This document shows positions 46,338-55,268 of a stretch of 64,000 bases of DNA, piece after piece. How positions within the stretch are numbered: the stretch's first letter is position 1; every line of letters starts with the position of its first letter. The notes under the pieces are model-generated. The model was not told the DNA's origin. It saw nothing but the letters and a program-made list of their open reading frames with translations, and ran no database searches. This stretch comes from Xylanibacter rarus. GTDB taxonomy: Bacteria; Bacteroidota; Bacteroidia; Bacteroidales; Bacteroidaceae. The stretch lies in NCBI RefSeq assembly GCF_001275135.1, contig NZ_LFQU01000019.1, positions 1 to 64,000 of the forward strand, in the 5' to 3' direction. Made by a program: the position numbers and the translations under genes.

Positions 46338-46415
46338 CAAAGTTATATGCGGCATGTTGCAATAAGGTTAACGCCATGTTATGAAAGACTGACAAACGTG
46401 TTGCAATGGCGTAAC
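46338..46415 (-). promoter_or_regulatory. Promoter and repeat operator of the TonB receptor
   Basis: The minus-strand -7 box TAACTTTG is the complement of 46338-46345. Just upstream GTTGCAAT occurs at 46356-46363 and 46400-46407. A dyad GTTAACGCCAT (46367-46377) / ATGGCGTAAC (46406-46415) covers the missing -33 element, so an activator or repressor may bind there. Confidence 0.5.
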
Positions 46416-46508
46416 GTTTATTTTCATTGTGTGACAGCTTCTACGCGGGCATAAATCATTGACGCAGGAATGAAATAAAAACGCCCTGCCGCCGTTCTTA
46501 TAATATAT

Positions 46509-47540
46509 ATGATAACACTACTGCTGGCGGTCGCACTGACGGCCGCGCCATACGACAGCACCTCGGTTGCCGCAGACGACACGATAGCGGCTAAAGACAG
46601 ACTTAAGGCCGAGGCTTACCGGGCTAAGCGCGAGATAGACAAGATACTCGACATGCGCGACAGCCGGGCGCGGAGCCGTGTAGACACAAACTATATTGAG
46701 CGCACGCCGCAGCGGCTGCGCTTCAGGCTCACGCTCAACGCCTCGGGCTCTGACGTACGCACGCGGGGCGTCAACGCCGACGGCAACTTCAATACGGAGA
46801 TGAAGGCGCAGAACAAATACACCGTAAGTCTCAGCGCCGCTTACCGCGGACTGTCGCTCAGCGTGGCCATGAACCCGGCACATCTTGCGGGCGAGAAGAA
46901 AGACTATGAGCTGAACATGAACGCCTACGGCAACAAGTTGGGCGCCGACGTGATATTCCATTCGGCAAAGACTTTCGAGGGCAATGTCCACACTCAGCGC
47001 GGCGACATCAGCATACCGGCCGGACTGATAAGCCAGAACATGCTGACGCTCAACGCCTATTATGCCTTCAACGGCCGCCGCTTCTCTTATCCTGCCGTGT
47101 TCAGCCAGTCGTGGATGCAGAAGCGCAGCTGCGGAAGCCTCATGCTCGGCGCCTCGTTCATGGGCGGAGTGCTCAAGGCGCGCCACGACGACGTTATAGG
47201 CAACCCAGAGTCGAGGCTAAGCATACTCTGCGTCGGCTTAGGTGCAGGCTACGGCTACAACCTTGTGCTGCGTCACGGCTGGCTCATACATCTGTCGGCG
47301 CTGCCCGAACTTGTGGTCTACAGCCGAAGCCGGCTGACAACAGGCGGCAGCCGCACCAGGATGCCCTACAGGTTTCCGAACATAATAGCCGTGGGGCGCA
47401 TTGCCGTGATCAGGCATTTCGGCCGCTATTTCGCCGGGTTTACCTCTGTCGTAAACACCTCGCAGCTTGGCGACCGCGACGAGCTGCTGCTGAACATCAC
47501 CAAGTGGCGCGCACGCATCTTTATAGGCATAAAGATCTGA
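46509..47540 (+). CDS. DUF4421-like outer-membrane protein
   Basis: A 343-aa protein with an N-terminal hydrophobic leader (ITLLLAVALTAA). DTNYIERTPQRLRFRLTLNASG (about residues 60-80) and a series of short amphipathic strands follow, with an end like ARIFIGIKI. I assign it to DUF4421, a Bacteroidota outer-membrane family of unknown function, with moderate certainty. It is divergent from the TonB receptor gene and has about 200 bp upstream. Confidence 0.6.
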   Translation: MITLLLAVALTAAPYDSTSVAADDTIAAKDRLKAEAYRAKREIDKILDMRDSRARSRVDTNYIERTPQRLRFRLTLNASGSDVRTRGVNADGNFNTEMKAQNKYTVSLSAAYRGLSLSVAMNPAHLAGEKKDYELNMNAYGNKLGADVIFHSAKTFEGNVHTQRGDISIPAGLISQNMLTLNAYYAFNGRRFSYPAVFSQSWMQKRSCGSLMLGASFMGGVLKARHDDVIGNPESRLSILCVGLGAGYGYNLVLRHGWLIHLSALPELVVYSRSRLTTGGSRTRMPYRFPNIIAVGRIAVIRHFGRYFAGFTSVVNTSQLGDRDELLLNITKWRARIFIGIKI

Positions 47541-47632
47541 GGCGTGCCGGCAGGATGTGAATAACTCTACACAGACGCTTTCGGCTTTTGGAACGCGTCG
47601 GCCGATGAATCTCGTATATTTTTTTGAACAGA

Positions 47633-47816
47633 AACTCGTCACTCGTCACATTCGTGTGTAAGACGTTGATAGTCAGTCTCTTGTAGTGTGACGAGTTGAA
47701 AATCCAACTCGTCACATAAGCGTCGCAAACCTGATGCGTGATGAGTTGAAACGGCAACTCGTCACACTGCAATGCGTTGATTGTCAGATGATTAAACCAT
47801 TATGTGACGAGTGATG
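47633..47816. repeat. GTGACGAGTTG hairpin cluster
   Basis: Two hairpins, TGTGACGAGTTG-N6-CAACTCGTCACA at 47687-47716 (perfect) and TGATGAGTTG-N6-CAACTCGTCACA at 47737-47766, are exactly 50 bp apart. Flanking partial copies (ACTCGTCACTCGTCACA at 47634-47650, GTGACGAGTGATGAG at 47803-47817) belong to the same family. Confidence 0.8.
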
Positions 47817-47922
47817 AGTTTTTAGGAAAAATATTTTTTCGTACAGATTTGTTATATTTACTGATTTAGGTTGACCAGCTCTCCGCCTGCTCCTGACTGA
47901 GGTAGACTCAGCCCATGCAGGC

Positions 47923-48010
47923 AAAAGCTATCCTTTTGTGTCGTAAAAGACCACATTCTGCAGTCTGAAAGCATACCTTTCGCAAGGCAAAAGACCGCAT
48001 ATTGCCAGGC
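47923..48010. repeat. 22-bp palindromic repeat array, four units
   Basis: Units begin at 47923, 47945, 47968 and 47989 with cores such as AAAAGCTATCCTTTT, AAAGCATACCTTT and AAAAGACCGCATATT. Spacings are 22, 23 and 21 bp. It abuts copy C of the dispersed inverted repeat. Confidence 0.75.
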
Positions 48011-48013
48011 AAG

Positions 48014-48110
48014 GTTTTCGTCAGATTTTTCTTGACATAGCCCGTTATGCCTGCGAAAAATCTGACTAAAATCCGCTAAGCAAAAATACAGACCAAATCT
48101 TTATGCCCGA
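48014..48110. repeat. Dispersed inverted-repeat element, copy C
   Basis: TTTTCGTCAGATTTTTC pairs with GAAAAATCTGACTAAAA. The centre CTTGACATAGCCC and ATGCCTGC and the tail AAGCAAAAATACAGAC match copies A and B. Confidence 0.75.
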
Positions 48111-48219
48111 TTTGGGATAAAAACACCGGAGGGACATGCGTCATGCCGCATGCCCCTCCGTCAAACTGAATCATAAAAAACATGTATTAAGCCGTATGCG
48201 GCCGATGCCGCATTGGGGG

Positions 48220-48393
48220 TTAATCTTCACCCCAGATGCTCTTGTGCTCAGGCGCGAGCATAGGGTTGTCGCTGACTTCGTCGTTCCATCCGAGATCTGT
48301 ATCTGATGTCGGGGGAATATTAGAGGCCTGCATCAGGTTGCCTTCAAACTTTACTTCTACTATTTTACATTCCGGTTTTATATACTTTTCCAT
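48220..48393 (-). CDS. Small peptide gene (57 aa)
   Basis: This ORF is on the minus strand after the secreted-protein gene, 40 bp downstream of its stop. A strong AAAGGAG Shine-Dalgarno lies 9 bases before the ATG, which is unusual for Bacteroidota and argues for real translation. The protein starts EKYIKPECKIVEVKFEG and ends APEHKSIWGED. I recall small Prevotella proteins beginning KKYIKP with a Ser/Gly-rich middle, but their function is unknown. It may be a secreted or peptide precursor gene. An antisense frame on the other strand is likely a shadow. Confidence 0.6.
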   Translation of the reverse strand: MEKYIKPECKIVEVKFEGNLMQASNIPPTSDTDLGWNDEVSDNPMLAPEHKSIWGED

Positions 48394-48433
48394 AATATGT
48401 TTCTCCTTTATCTGTCTTATTTAATGTTGTTGT

Positions 48434-50245
48434 TTATTTCACTGCTACTTTCTTACCGCCTACGATGTATATGCCTTTGGGCAGCTTGTCGAGGCTCTTG
48501 CCTGCGTAGACGCCGGTTACGGTGTAAATCTTCTGGCTGTTGTCGTTGCCGTTCATAACGCCGTCTATGCCAGTTGTGCCGCCGTCGCCGTCGAGCGAGA
48601 AGCCTTCAGGAGCCTGCGATGCGTCTGTTATGTCGATGGCAAGGAATGCGCGGTTGGCTGTGTATTCGAATGCTGCGCCGTCGGCTGCGCCCCAGTAGAA
48701 TCCGCATTTGCCGTCGTTGCCAAGTGCAAGCTTGTAGTATTTAACGTTGGTTCCCTCAACAAATGTCATTCCGTCTGCGTCAACGTTGTCTGCGCCATAG
48801 AGCATGTTGCCTGCAGGAGCCGTTTCTTCAGATGTAGTGTAGTTCACAGTGTAGTCGCCTTTCTCGCCTTTAAGCACGATAGGAGTCTTAGCAGGAACAA
48901 CAGTGCCCGGCTGATAGTTGTAGCTTACGGTGAGCTGGCTTGTCTCATTGTTGGCTTTAGTTACAATTCCGCCCTGCACATTTTCCGGCATTACAAACGC
49001 CTTGTCGGTGTAGTATGTGGCGAAGCCGGCGTCGGTGATATTAAATGCAACTTTTTTATAAAGTTGTACTTTTAAAGTTCCAGAGTCAGATGTATATAAT
49101 CTAAAATCATTTGTATTACTATTATAACGAATTTCACGATTACCATTAATGTTGGTAATTGAGGCATTTCCGTCTCTTGTAAATGATATATTCCAATTTG
49201 TATTTTTATTAATTGCGAATGAGGTGCTGCTTTCGTATCCAATCTGACCTTGGATAGTTTCTAAGATATAGTTGCCGTCTGTTCCTTCTGATAAAACTAT
49301 TTCATATGGATTTTCATTGTTGTTTTCCGTATCAAATCTTGCAAAACCATCCTGCAAATATGTATTAGTAATGTTACCATGTCCATCTTCATCAATAAAT
49401 CCAAGAGCAGTATTATTGCTTTCATTTATTATAACATACGTAGCCCCTATGCTTATTTCGTCAATTGATGTTATCTTTTTATATACAGATTTTGTAAGAT
49501 TAAGTTTTGTATATGTGGCTGATACCTCACTGCTATTTTCCAATACTCCGTTAGGATCAACTGTTATGGCGCGTATTGTTGTTGTAGCATCTATAGTAAG
49601 TCCTTCGCTCGGAAATTCAGTTGAGTTGGCGTCGAGTGTAGCCTCCGGGTCTGTAGTATAAACAATCTTTCCGCCTTCAGTGGCTGTTGAGGCTGTAACG
49701 GTCAATGTGTTTGCGAACGATGTGCCTGATGCTGGATTGAATGTCGGGGCTGAACATTGAGTGGTTGAAGATTCTTTAATATATGTAATGGCTATTTTTT
49801 GTATTTCGCAAGAACTTTTAGTGTTGAATGTAACTTTCTTTTCTTTCCCTGTCCATAAATTTCCATTCGTTTCGTTAAAGTATATTTTTGAACCTTCAAA
49901 GTCAATATTAGTTATATATCCGTCTGTTGGTGCTTCGAAAGAAATAGAACCTCCATTCGTATAGCATCTTAATGTATATTTTCCTTTGCTATTCCATATT
50001 CTTGTATATTCGGAACCTTTAGTACAGCTAAATGTAATTTCTTGATATGTAAATGGGGTTGTAATGTTTACCCCCTTTCCACTTTCAGGTGGTGTAAAAC
50101 CCATGTCGATAATACCCTCTTCTGTGGAGAAATCAAATGTTACAGTTTTCGTCTCTTGTCCCCATACATTTACCGAGGCCAAGCACATAAGGGTCAGCAG
50201 CCAGAGCGCCAATCCTCTTCTTTGTGTGTGTAAAAGTTTTTTCAT
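48434..50245 (-). CDS. Secreted protein with CHB_HEX_C-like domain and T9SS sorting domain
   Basis: A 603-aa secreted protein. The signal peptide ends VWGQ (residue 29). A galactose-binding-like N-terminal domain (FDFSTEEGIIDMGF) comes first. A CHB_HEX_C_1 segment (APTFNPASGTSFANTLTVTAS) follows at about 170-245, then an unrecognised middle. The end LPKGIYIVGGKKVAVK is the T9SS type A C-terminal sorting signal of Prevotella type. It is therefore a likely client of the T9SS encoded at 8.4-14.4 kb. The -7 box TATATTTG lies at 50364-50371 on the minus strand. Confidence 0.78.
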   Translation of the reverse strand: MKKLLHTQRRGLALWLLTLMCLASVNVWGQETKTVTFDFSTEEGIIDMGFTPPESGKGVNITTPFTYQEITFSCTKGSEYTRIWNSKGKYTLRCYTNGGSISFEAPTDGYITNIDFEGSKIYFNETNGNLWTGKEKKVTFNTKSSCEIQKIAITYIKESSTTQCSAPTFNPASGTSFANTLTVTASTATEGGKIVYTTDPEATLDANSTEFPSEGLTIDATTTIRAITVDPNGVLENSSEVSATYTKLNLTKSVYKKITSIDEISIGATYVIINESNNTALGFIDEDGHGNITNTYLQDGFARFDTENNNENPYEIVLSEGTDGNYILETIQGQIGYESSTSFAINKNTNWNISFTRDGNASITNINGNREIRYNSNTNDFRLYTSDSGTLKVQLYKKVAFNITDAGFATYYTDKAFVMPENVQGGIVTKANNETSQLTVSYNYQPGTVVPAKTPIVLKGEKGDYTVNYTTSEETAPAGNMLYGADNVDADGMTFVEGTNVKYYKLALGNDGKCGFYWGAADGAAFEYTANRAFLAIDITDASQAPEGFSLDGDGGTTGIDGVMNGNDNSQKIYTVTGVYAGKSLDKLPKGIYIVGGKKVAVK

Positions 50246-50694
50246 AAAATTAGTGTTATAAATTAGTCGATTTTTTAATAGTTAATATCTTGTATTATAT
50301 CTTATGCAGGTGAGATTTTGTGTGCCTCAAGAGATAATTCAGAATTGTAATATATCCAAGGTGCAAATATATGGATATAATTCCAATAAATATAAAAAAT
50401 GTGAATAAATTATTGCTTTGAAACTAATTTATAATGAAAACGTAAAACTGTATATGTTACGTGCTTGTTTGTCGATTTGTTTTTGCGCCTTAATCTTATT
50501 CGTTATATGAGTTTTGCGGCATGTCGTGGCTTTATACTTTTGTAGGTAATAAAGCTAAAATGACGTTAAAGACTTTGTGTTTTGGCGTGCAGCAGGATGG
50601 CATAAATGCATATTTTATTATTTTTGTGGAAACATTAAACACCGGCGCTGTACGGGCTGTATTAGCTGCGACACGCCAAATATAATACGAGGAT
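50246..50694. other. Divergent promoter region
   Basis: An AT-rich spacer with no gene. It holds the minus-strand -7 box at 50364-50371 (secreted protein) and the plus-strand TTTG (50513-50516)/TACTTTTG (50535-50542), 18-base spacer, for the M16 protease. Confidence 0.5.
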
Positions 50695-53595
50695 ATGATG
50701 AAACATACTGTTTTGCTGACATTCTTTATGGCGCTGACCGGTCTTTCGGCACACGCCGCCGGCTATGACGACAAGGCCATGCAGGTGAAGGAGATAAGGC
50801 TGAGTAACGGACTGACCGTGTGGATAAACGAAGACCACTCGCTGCCTAAGGTGTTCGGCGCCGTGGTGGTGAAGGCAGGAGCTGCCGACAGCCCAAATAC
50901 GGGCATTGCACACTATTTTGAGCATATGATGTTCAAGGGCACAGACAAGATTGGTACGGTGGACTATGAGAAGGAACGGCCGTGGCTCGACTCGATATCC
51001 GCCAAATACGACCAGCTGGCGCAGACCGCCGATGAGGCAACGCGCCGGCAGATACAGGCCGACATAAACCGGCTTGGGGCAAAGGCTGCCGAGTATGCCA
51101 TACCCAACGAGTTCAGCAATCTTGTGTCGCGCTACGGAGGTTCGGGGCTTAACGCAGCAACGAGCCTCGACTATACCGTATATTACAACACGTTCCTGCC
51201 GCAGTATGTAGACCAGTGGGCGTCGCTCAACAGTGAACGCCTTGTCAGTCCTGTGTTCCGCCTGTTTCAGAGCGAACTCGAAACCGTGTACGAAGAGAAA
51301 AGCATGTATTCCGACAATGTGCTGATGAGCGCATACGAACGCGTGATGGAAAACTTCTTCGGCGGCACGCCTTATGCCTATCCGATAATAGGCAGCACCG
51401 AAAGCCTGAAGAATCCGCGGCTGAGCGAGATGCAAAGCTTCTACGACCGTTATTATGTGGCAGGAAACATGGCGCTGATACTTGCCGGCGATGTGTGCGC
51501 CGACTCCATAATGCCGCTTCTTGAACGCACTTTCGGACGGATAAGGGCAGGCGAGGCTCCGGTGCGCAGCGAGTTTACGCCCGTGTCGCTCGCATCGCAG
51601 CCCGAAGTAAGGCTGCGCATACCTTATCCCATAGTTAAGGGCGAGCTTATGGCATTCCGCACACCGCCGCACGGGCATGCCGACGAGGCTGCGCTCGACA
51701 TAGCCGTAAGACTGCTGACAAACAACTTTGGTTCGGGCAAGTTCGACTCTATAAGCAACAACGGCGGCGCGCTTATGGCCACGGCCATGACTGCCGCGCT
51801 GAAGGATGCCGGCATAACGTTTGTGGCGGGAGTGCCGAGTCTGCCGTTCGGCTCGCGCAAGAAACTTATGCGCAGGTGCATGGAGCAGGTGGACAAAGTG
51901 AAGAATGGCGACTTCGGCGACAGCGACCTGCAGGCGCTGAAGATGGAAGCCGGACGAGAGCTGAAGCGCAAGCTGGAAGATGCCGACAAACGTGGATGGA
52001 TGATGGTTGAGGCTTACGGCAACGGCGAAGAATCATGGGCGGAGTATCTTGCACGTGAGCAGGCTGTTGAGAATGTGAGCCGTGACGACGTGATGCGCGT
52101 GGCGCGCAAATATTTCAACAATGAATACATGGACTTCGTGAAGAAATACGGCAGCTATCCTTCCGACAAGGTGTCGCAGCCGGGATATAAGCCCATGCCT
52201 GCAAAGAACATAACGGCGCAATCGGCTTATGCCGCCATGCTCGACTCAATGGGGCACAAGGATGTTGAGCCGCGCATAATCGACTTCGACCGTGACGCCT
52301 CTCGCATAAGTCTCGGCCGCATGGCAGAACTTTATGCCGTAAAGAATAACGTCAACGACGTGTTCACCCTGCAACTTATCTATCACAAGGGAAAGGTGGC
52401 CGACCCGCGTCTTGGGGTGCTCGAATCGTATATCGACGCGCTCGGCACCGACTCGCTTACAAGTCAGCAGCTGCGCCGTGCCCTGCAGAACGTCGGTTCT
52501 ACGCTCGGTTTCAGTGCCGGCAACAATTCGTTCACCATATCCATGCAGGGCTTTGAGCGCAACCTTGAGCCTTCGTTGAGGCTGTTGGCCCATTTCCTCT
52601 CGTCGGTTAAGCCTGACAAGAAGCAGATGTCTGAACTGAAACGTGCGTGGCGTCTTAACGACATGGCGTTTGTGAAAGACAATTCGAGCATTGCAAAGGC
52701 TGCACTGTCGAAGATAGTCTACAGCGACAAGTCGGCTTATCTCAACCGTGTGTCTGTCGGTGATGTCAAAAAGATGAAGCCCGAAGAACTTGTCAGCCTG
52801 TTTGACAGTCTGCAGAACGTGCAGTTGTCTGTCGTTTATTGCGGCAGCCGCGACGCGGCATCTGTGGGGCAGGAGGTCAGCCGTCTGTTGCCTGTTGACA
52901 AAGCTTGTGAGTCATATGCCGACACATACAAGCCGCTGATGCAGTATGACGCCCCGGCAGTGTATATATTAGACAACCCAAAGGCGCGCCAGACCGTAGT
53001 GGCCACATACACGCCGCTTGCCCCACTGTCATACCAGGGCGGGCGCACTTGTCTGCAGTTGTGGAGCCGCTATTTCGGAGGTGACATGTCGTCTGTGATG
53101 TTTCAGGATTTGCGCGAGCTGCGCTCGTTTGCCTATTACGCTTACGGCACGACCGAGTTGCCGTCGCCCGTGCTTCATGCTGACGCTCCCGTAGGCTTCA
53201 CTACAATGATGGGCACTCAAGCCGACAAGACGATGGAGGCAGTGGCAACGCTCGACAGTCTGTTTGCCTGCATGCCCGTGCGTGACAAAAACATGAGCGA
53301 CGCCCGCCGCTCGATGCTCAACGGCATAAACAACGGTTATCCCTCGTTCCGCAGCATAGGTCAGACCATAGCCCTGTATCGTGCGCAAGGCTATAAGGCC
53401 GATCCTGACGCCGCCCTGGCGGAGTCGTTGAAGACCGTTACAGACGAGGATGTCTACGACTATTATAATAAAAATGTGAAAGGTCGTCCCTACATCCTGA
53501 TTATTGTAGGCGACAAGTCGAAACTCGACATGCAGAAACTTTCAAAATACGGAAAGATAACAGAATTGAAGTTGGAGGAAATATACAGAATGTAA
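50695..53595 (+). CDS. M16-family zinc metalloprotease, exported
   Basis: A 966-aa two-domain inverzincin. The signal peptide ends SAHAA (residue 22). The inverted zinc motif HYFEH (His73, Glu76, His77) and the downstream glutamate in LETVYEEKSMY are intact in the N-terminal half. The C-terminal half is the inactive partner domain typical of M16 proteins. The peptidase is probably periplasmic and degrades peptides. It has its own promoter, and an AGGA box precedes the double ATG start. Confidence 0.92.
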   Translation: MMKHTVLLTFFMALTGLSAHAAGYDDKAMQVKEIRLSNGLTVWINEDHSLPKVFGAVVVKAGAADSPNTGIAHYFEHMMFKGTDKIGTVDYEKERPWLDSISAKYDQLAQTADEATRRQIQADINRLGAKAAEYAIPNEFSNLVSRYGGSGLNAATSLDYTVYYNTFLPQYVDQWASLNSERLVSPVFRLFQSELETVYEEKSMYSDNVLMSAYERVMENFFGGTPYAYPIIGSTESLKNPRLSEMQSFYDRYYVAGNMALILAGDVCADSIMPLLERTFGRIRAGEAPVRSEFTPVSLASQPEVRLRIPYPIVKGELMAFRTPPHGHADEAALDIAVRLLTNNFGSGKFDSISNNGGALMATAMTAALKDAGITFVAGVPSLPFGSRKKLMRRCMEQVDKVKNGDFGDSDLQALKMEAGRELKRKLEDADKRGWMMVEAYGNGEESWAEYLAREQAVENVSRDDVMRVARKYFNNEYMDFVKKYGSYPSDKVSQPGYKPMPAKNITAQSAYAAMLDSMGHKDVEPRIIDFDRDASRISLGRMAELYAVKNNVNDVFTLQLIYHKGKVADPRLGVLESYIDALGTDSLTSQQLRRALQNVGSTLGFSAGNNSFTISMQGFERNLEPSLRLLAHFLSSVKPDKKQMSELKRAWRLNDMAFVKDNSSIAKAALSKIVYSDKSAYLNRVSVGDVKKMKPEELVSLFDSLQNVQLSVVYCGSRDAASVGQEVSRLLPVDKACESYADTYKPLMQYDAPAVYILDNPKARQTVVATYTPLAPLSYQGGRTCLQLWSRYFGGDMSSVMFQDLRELRSFAYYAYGTTELPSPVLHADAPVGFTTMMGTQADKTMEAVATLDSLFACMPVRDKNMSDARRSMLNGINNGYPSFRSIGQTIALYRAQGYKADPDAALAESLKTVTDEDVYDYYNKNVKGRPYILIIVGDKSKLDMQKLSKYGKITELKLEEIYRM

Positions 53596-53597
53596 TT

Positions 53598-53740
53598 TTT
53601 TAATTCATAATTCACAATTCATAATTCATAATTGGGAACGCTGATTTTAATTCATAATTCACAATTCATAATTGGAACTGATGATTTAAACTCATTCCTA
53701 ATTATAAAGTGTAATCATAATTATCCATTCTCAATTCTCC
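53598..53740. repeat. AATTCATAATT repeat spacer
   Basis: Two near copies of a TTTTAATTCATAATTCACAATTC-type block (53598 and 53645, period 47) plus related AATTCTCCATTCTCAATT stretches lie between the protease stop and the terminator. They are noncoding. Confidence 0.6.
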
Positions 53741-53754
53741 ATTCTCAATTATAC

Positions 53755-53787
53755 AAAAAAATCCCGGCTTTTGGCCGGGACTTTTTT
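53755..53787. terminator. Bidirectional terminator between the M16 protease and mdh
   Basis: TCCCGGC (53762-53768) pairs with GCCGGGA (53774-53780), with an A-run at 53755-53761 and a T-run at 53782-53787. It serves both converging genes. Confidence 0.85.
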
Positions 53788-53798
53788 GTATAAATTAA

Positions 53799-54791
53799 TT
53801 ACAGGTTCGGGTTAATCTTGTTCCACTCAGAGATTTCAGGAACGATGTTCAGAGTAACCAGCTCGTCGCGCATCTTGCAGAGGTGCTCGTAGCTAGCGTC
53901 GAGTTTAGCGTTCTCCTCAGCAGTTCCCTGCGGCATCTCATAGTGAGCACCGGTTGTGTCGAGAGTAGTCTTCATAGCCATCATGATGTGGTTGTATTTC
54001 TCGTTAGAAACATAAGTTCCAACAGGGAAACGGAAAGGCTCGCCACCCATCACGGCACGAATCATCTCAACAGAGAGATAAGCCGGGCTCTGGAATGAAG
54101 AACGTCCGCGGAGCTCGATAATCTTGGCACCACCCTTAGTAACGTCAACCTTCATCTGCTCCCACTCCTCGTTTGTGAACTCAGGTGTGCCGATGATTTC
54201 TGTCAGAGGTTTGCCGTCGATAGTTACGTGTGAGCCGAATACTGCCATCTGCTCTCCGTGACCGCCGTATGTAGCGCAACCTTCGATCTCGCTCTGCATA
54301 ACGTTGAACTTCTTTGCCAGTGCGCTCTGCAGACGTGTAGAGTCAAGAGCTGCAAGAGTTGTAACCTGTGAAGGTTTCAGGCCAGAGTACAGCAGAGTTA
54401 CAAGACCTGTAAGGTCAGCCGGGTTGAAGATGATAACAACGTGCTTAACGTCAGGGCAATATTCCTTGATGTTCTTGCCAAGTCCTTCAGCAATCTCGCA
54501 GTTGCCTTTCAGCAGGTCCTCGCGTGTCATGCCGGCCTTACGTGGAGCACCACCAGAAGAGATGATATACTTAGCGTTTGTGAAAGCTTCTTTTACATCA
54601 GTTGTAGCTGTTATCTTCACATCGCCGAAACCGCTCTGGCGCATTTCCTCAGCAACGCCTTCCGGTGAGAAAACGTCATAAAGGCAGATGTCGTTAGTCA
54701 GACCCATTGTGAGGGCTGTTTGAACCATGTTTGAACCAATCATTCCGGCTGCGCCGACGATTGTAAGTTTTTCGTTAGTTAAGAATTTCAT
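53799..54791 (-). CDS. mdh: Malate dehydrogenase
   Basis: A 330-aa NAD-dependent lactate/malate dehydrogenase superfamily enzyme. The N-terminal dinucleotide fold (IVGAAGMIGSNMVQ, residues 11-24) is intact. Substrate-binding and catalytic motifs IFNPADLT, LDSTRLQSAL and TYGGHGEQM (the catalytic histidine) are visible. The Bacteroidota type is divergent from enterobacterial Mdh. It works in the oxaloacetate/malate branch. The -7 box TAAATTTG (complement of 54908-54915) lacks a clear -33 box. Confidence 0.95.
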   Translation of the reverse strand: MKFLTNEKLTIVGAAGMIGSNMVQTALTMGLTNDICLYDVFSPEGVAEEMRQSGFGDVKITATTDVKEAFTNAKYIISSGGAPRKAGMTREDLLKGNCEIAEGLGKNIKEYCPDVKHVVIIFNPADLTGLVTLLYSGLKPSQVTTLAALDSTRLQSALAKKFNVMQSEIEGCATYGGHGEQMAVFGSHVTIDGKPLTEIIGTPEFTNEEWEQMKVDVTKGGAKIIELRGRSSFQSPAYLSVEMIRAVMGGEPFRFPVGTYVSNEKYNHIMMAMKTTLDTTGAHYEMPQGTAEENAKLDASYEHLCKMRDELVTLNIVPEISEWNKINPNL

Positions 54792-54954
54792 AATAACTTG
54801 TGTTTTATTATTGTTAAGACATTCAATTGTCCTTGTTTTTTACCGTAATCGCAGGCATGGTGTGTCATACCTCTTTTTTAATAGTCCGATATGCGGCTTT
54901 ACTTTTGCAAATTTAGTAAAAAGAATGGATATAAAATATTTATTAGTATTTTAG

Positions 54955-54986
54955 TTTGTTATTAAATTTAAAAAGACATATCTTTG
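54955..54986 (+). promoter_or_regulatory. Promoter of the TPR-HTH regulator
   Basis: TTTG (54955-54958), exactly 20 bases, TATCTTTG (54979-54986). The leader to the chosen ATG at 55269 is about 275 nt and contains GC-rich stems (GGGCAAGCCTGCCC near 55039 and CCGGCTGTGCCGG near 55104). Confidence 0.8.
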
Positions 54987-55268
54987 TAATGTCTATTTTG
55001 CAAAATCATATAAAATATTATGTGATTTCGTCTAAAATGGGCAAGCCTGCCCTTATATAGGGTACATACTGTGTCTCCAGGCGTCCTTAATCGTCAGGAG
55101 ATGTCCGGCTGTGCCGGCTTGCAGACCATAAATCGTGACGGGAGTTTCGGCTCATCCTATTTTAATATATATGGTGGTTCCGGATGTCATGGCTTGCAGC
55201 TGCACAGATGTCAGTATGGCGTGTGTTGTATTCATATTGTATGTTTTGCTTTTCTTGTCAGTAATATT

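Larger units (their letters stand above)
47541..48219. other. Repeat-rich intergenic region
   Basis: There is no gene. It holds a GTGACGAGTTG repeat cluster (47633-47816), a 22-bp array (47923-48010), dispersed element copy C (48014-48110) and a GC-rich hairpin at 48127-48160 (CGGAGGG...CCCTCCG) without a T-run. Confidence 0.75.

Noticed and set aside
48236-48424. Plus-strand 62-aa frame opposite the small peptide gene
   Set aside because: The minus-strand frame has a Shine-Dalgarno box and a better protein, so the plus-strand frame is likely a shadow.
55071-55268. Upstream start of the TPR regulator
   Set aside because: The 66 extra codons look non-coding, and the signal-like helix starts at 55269.
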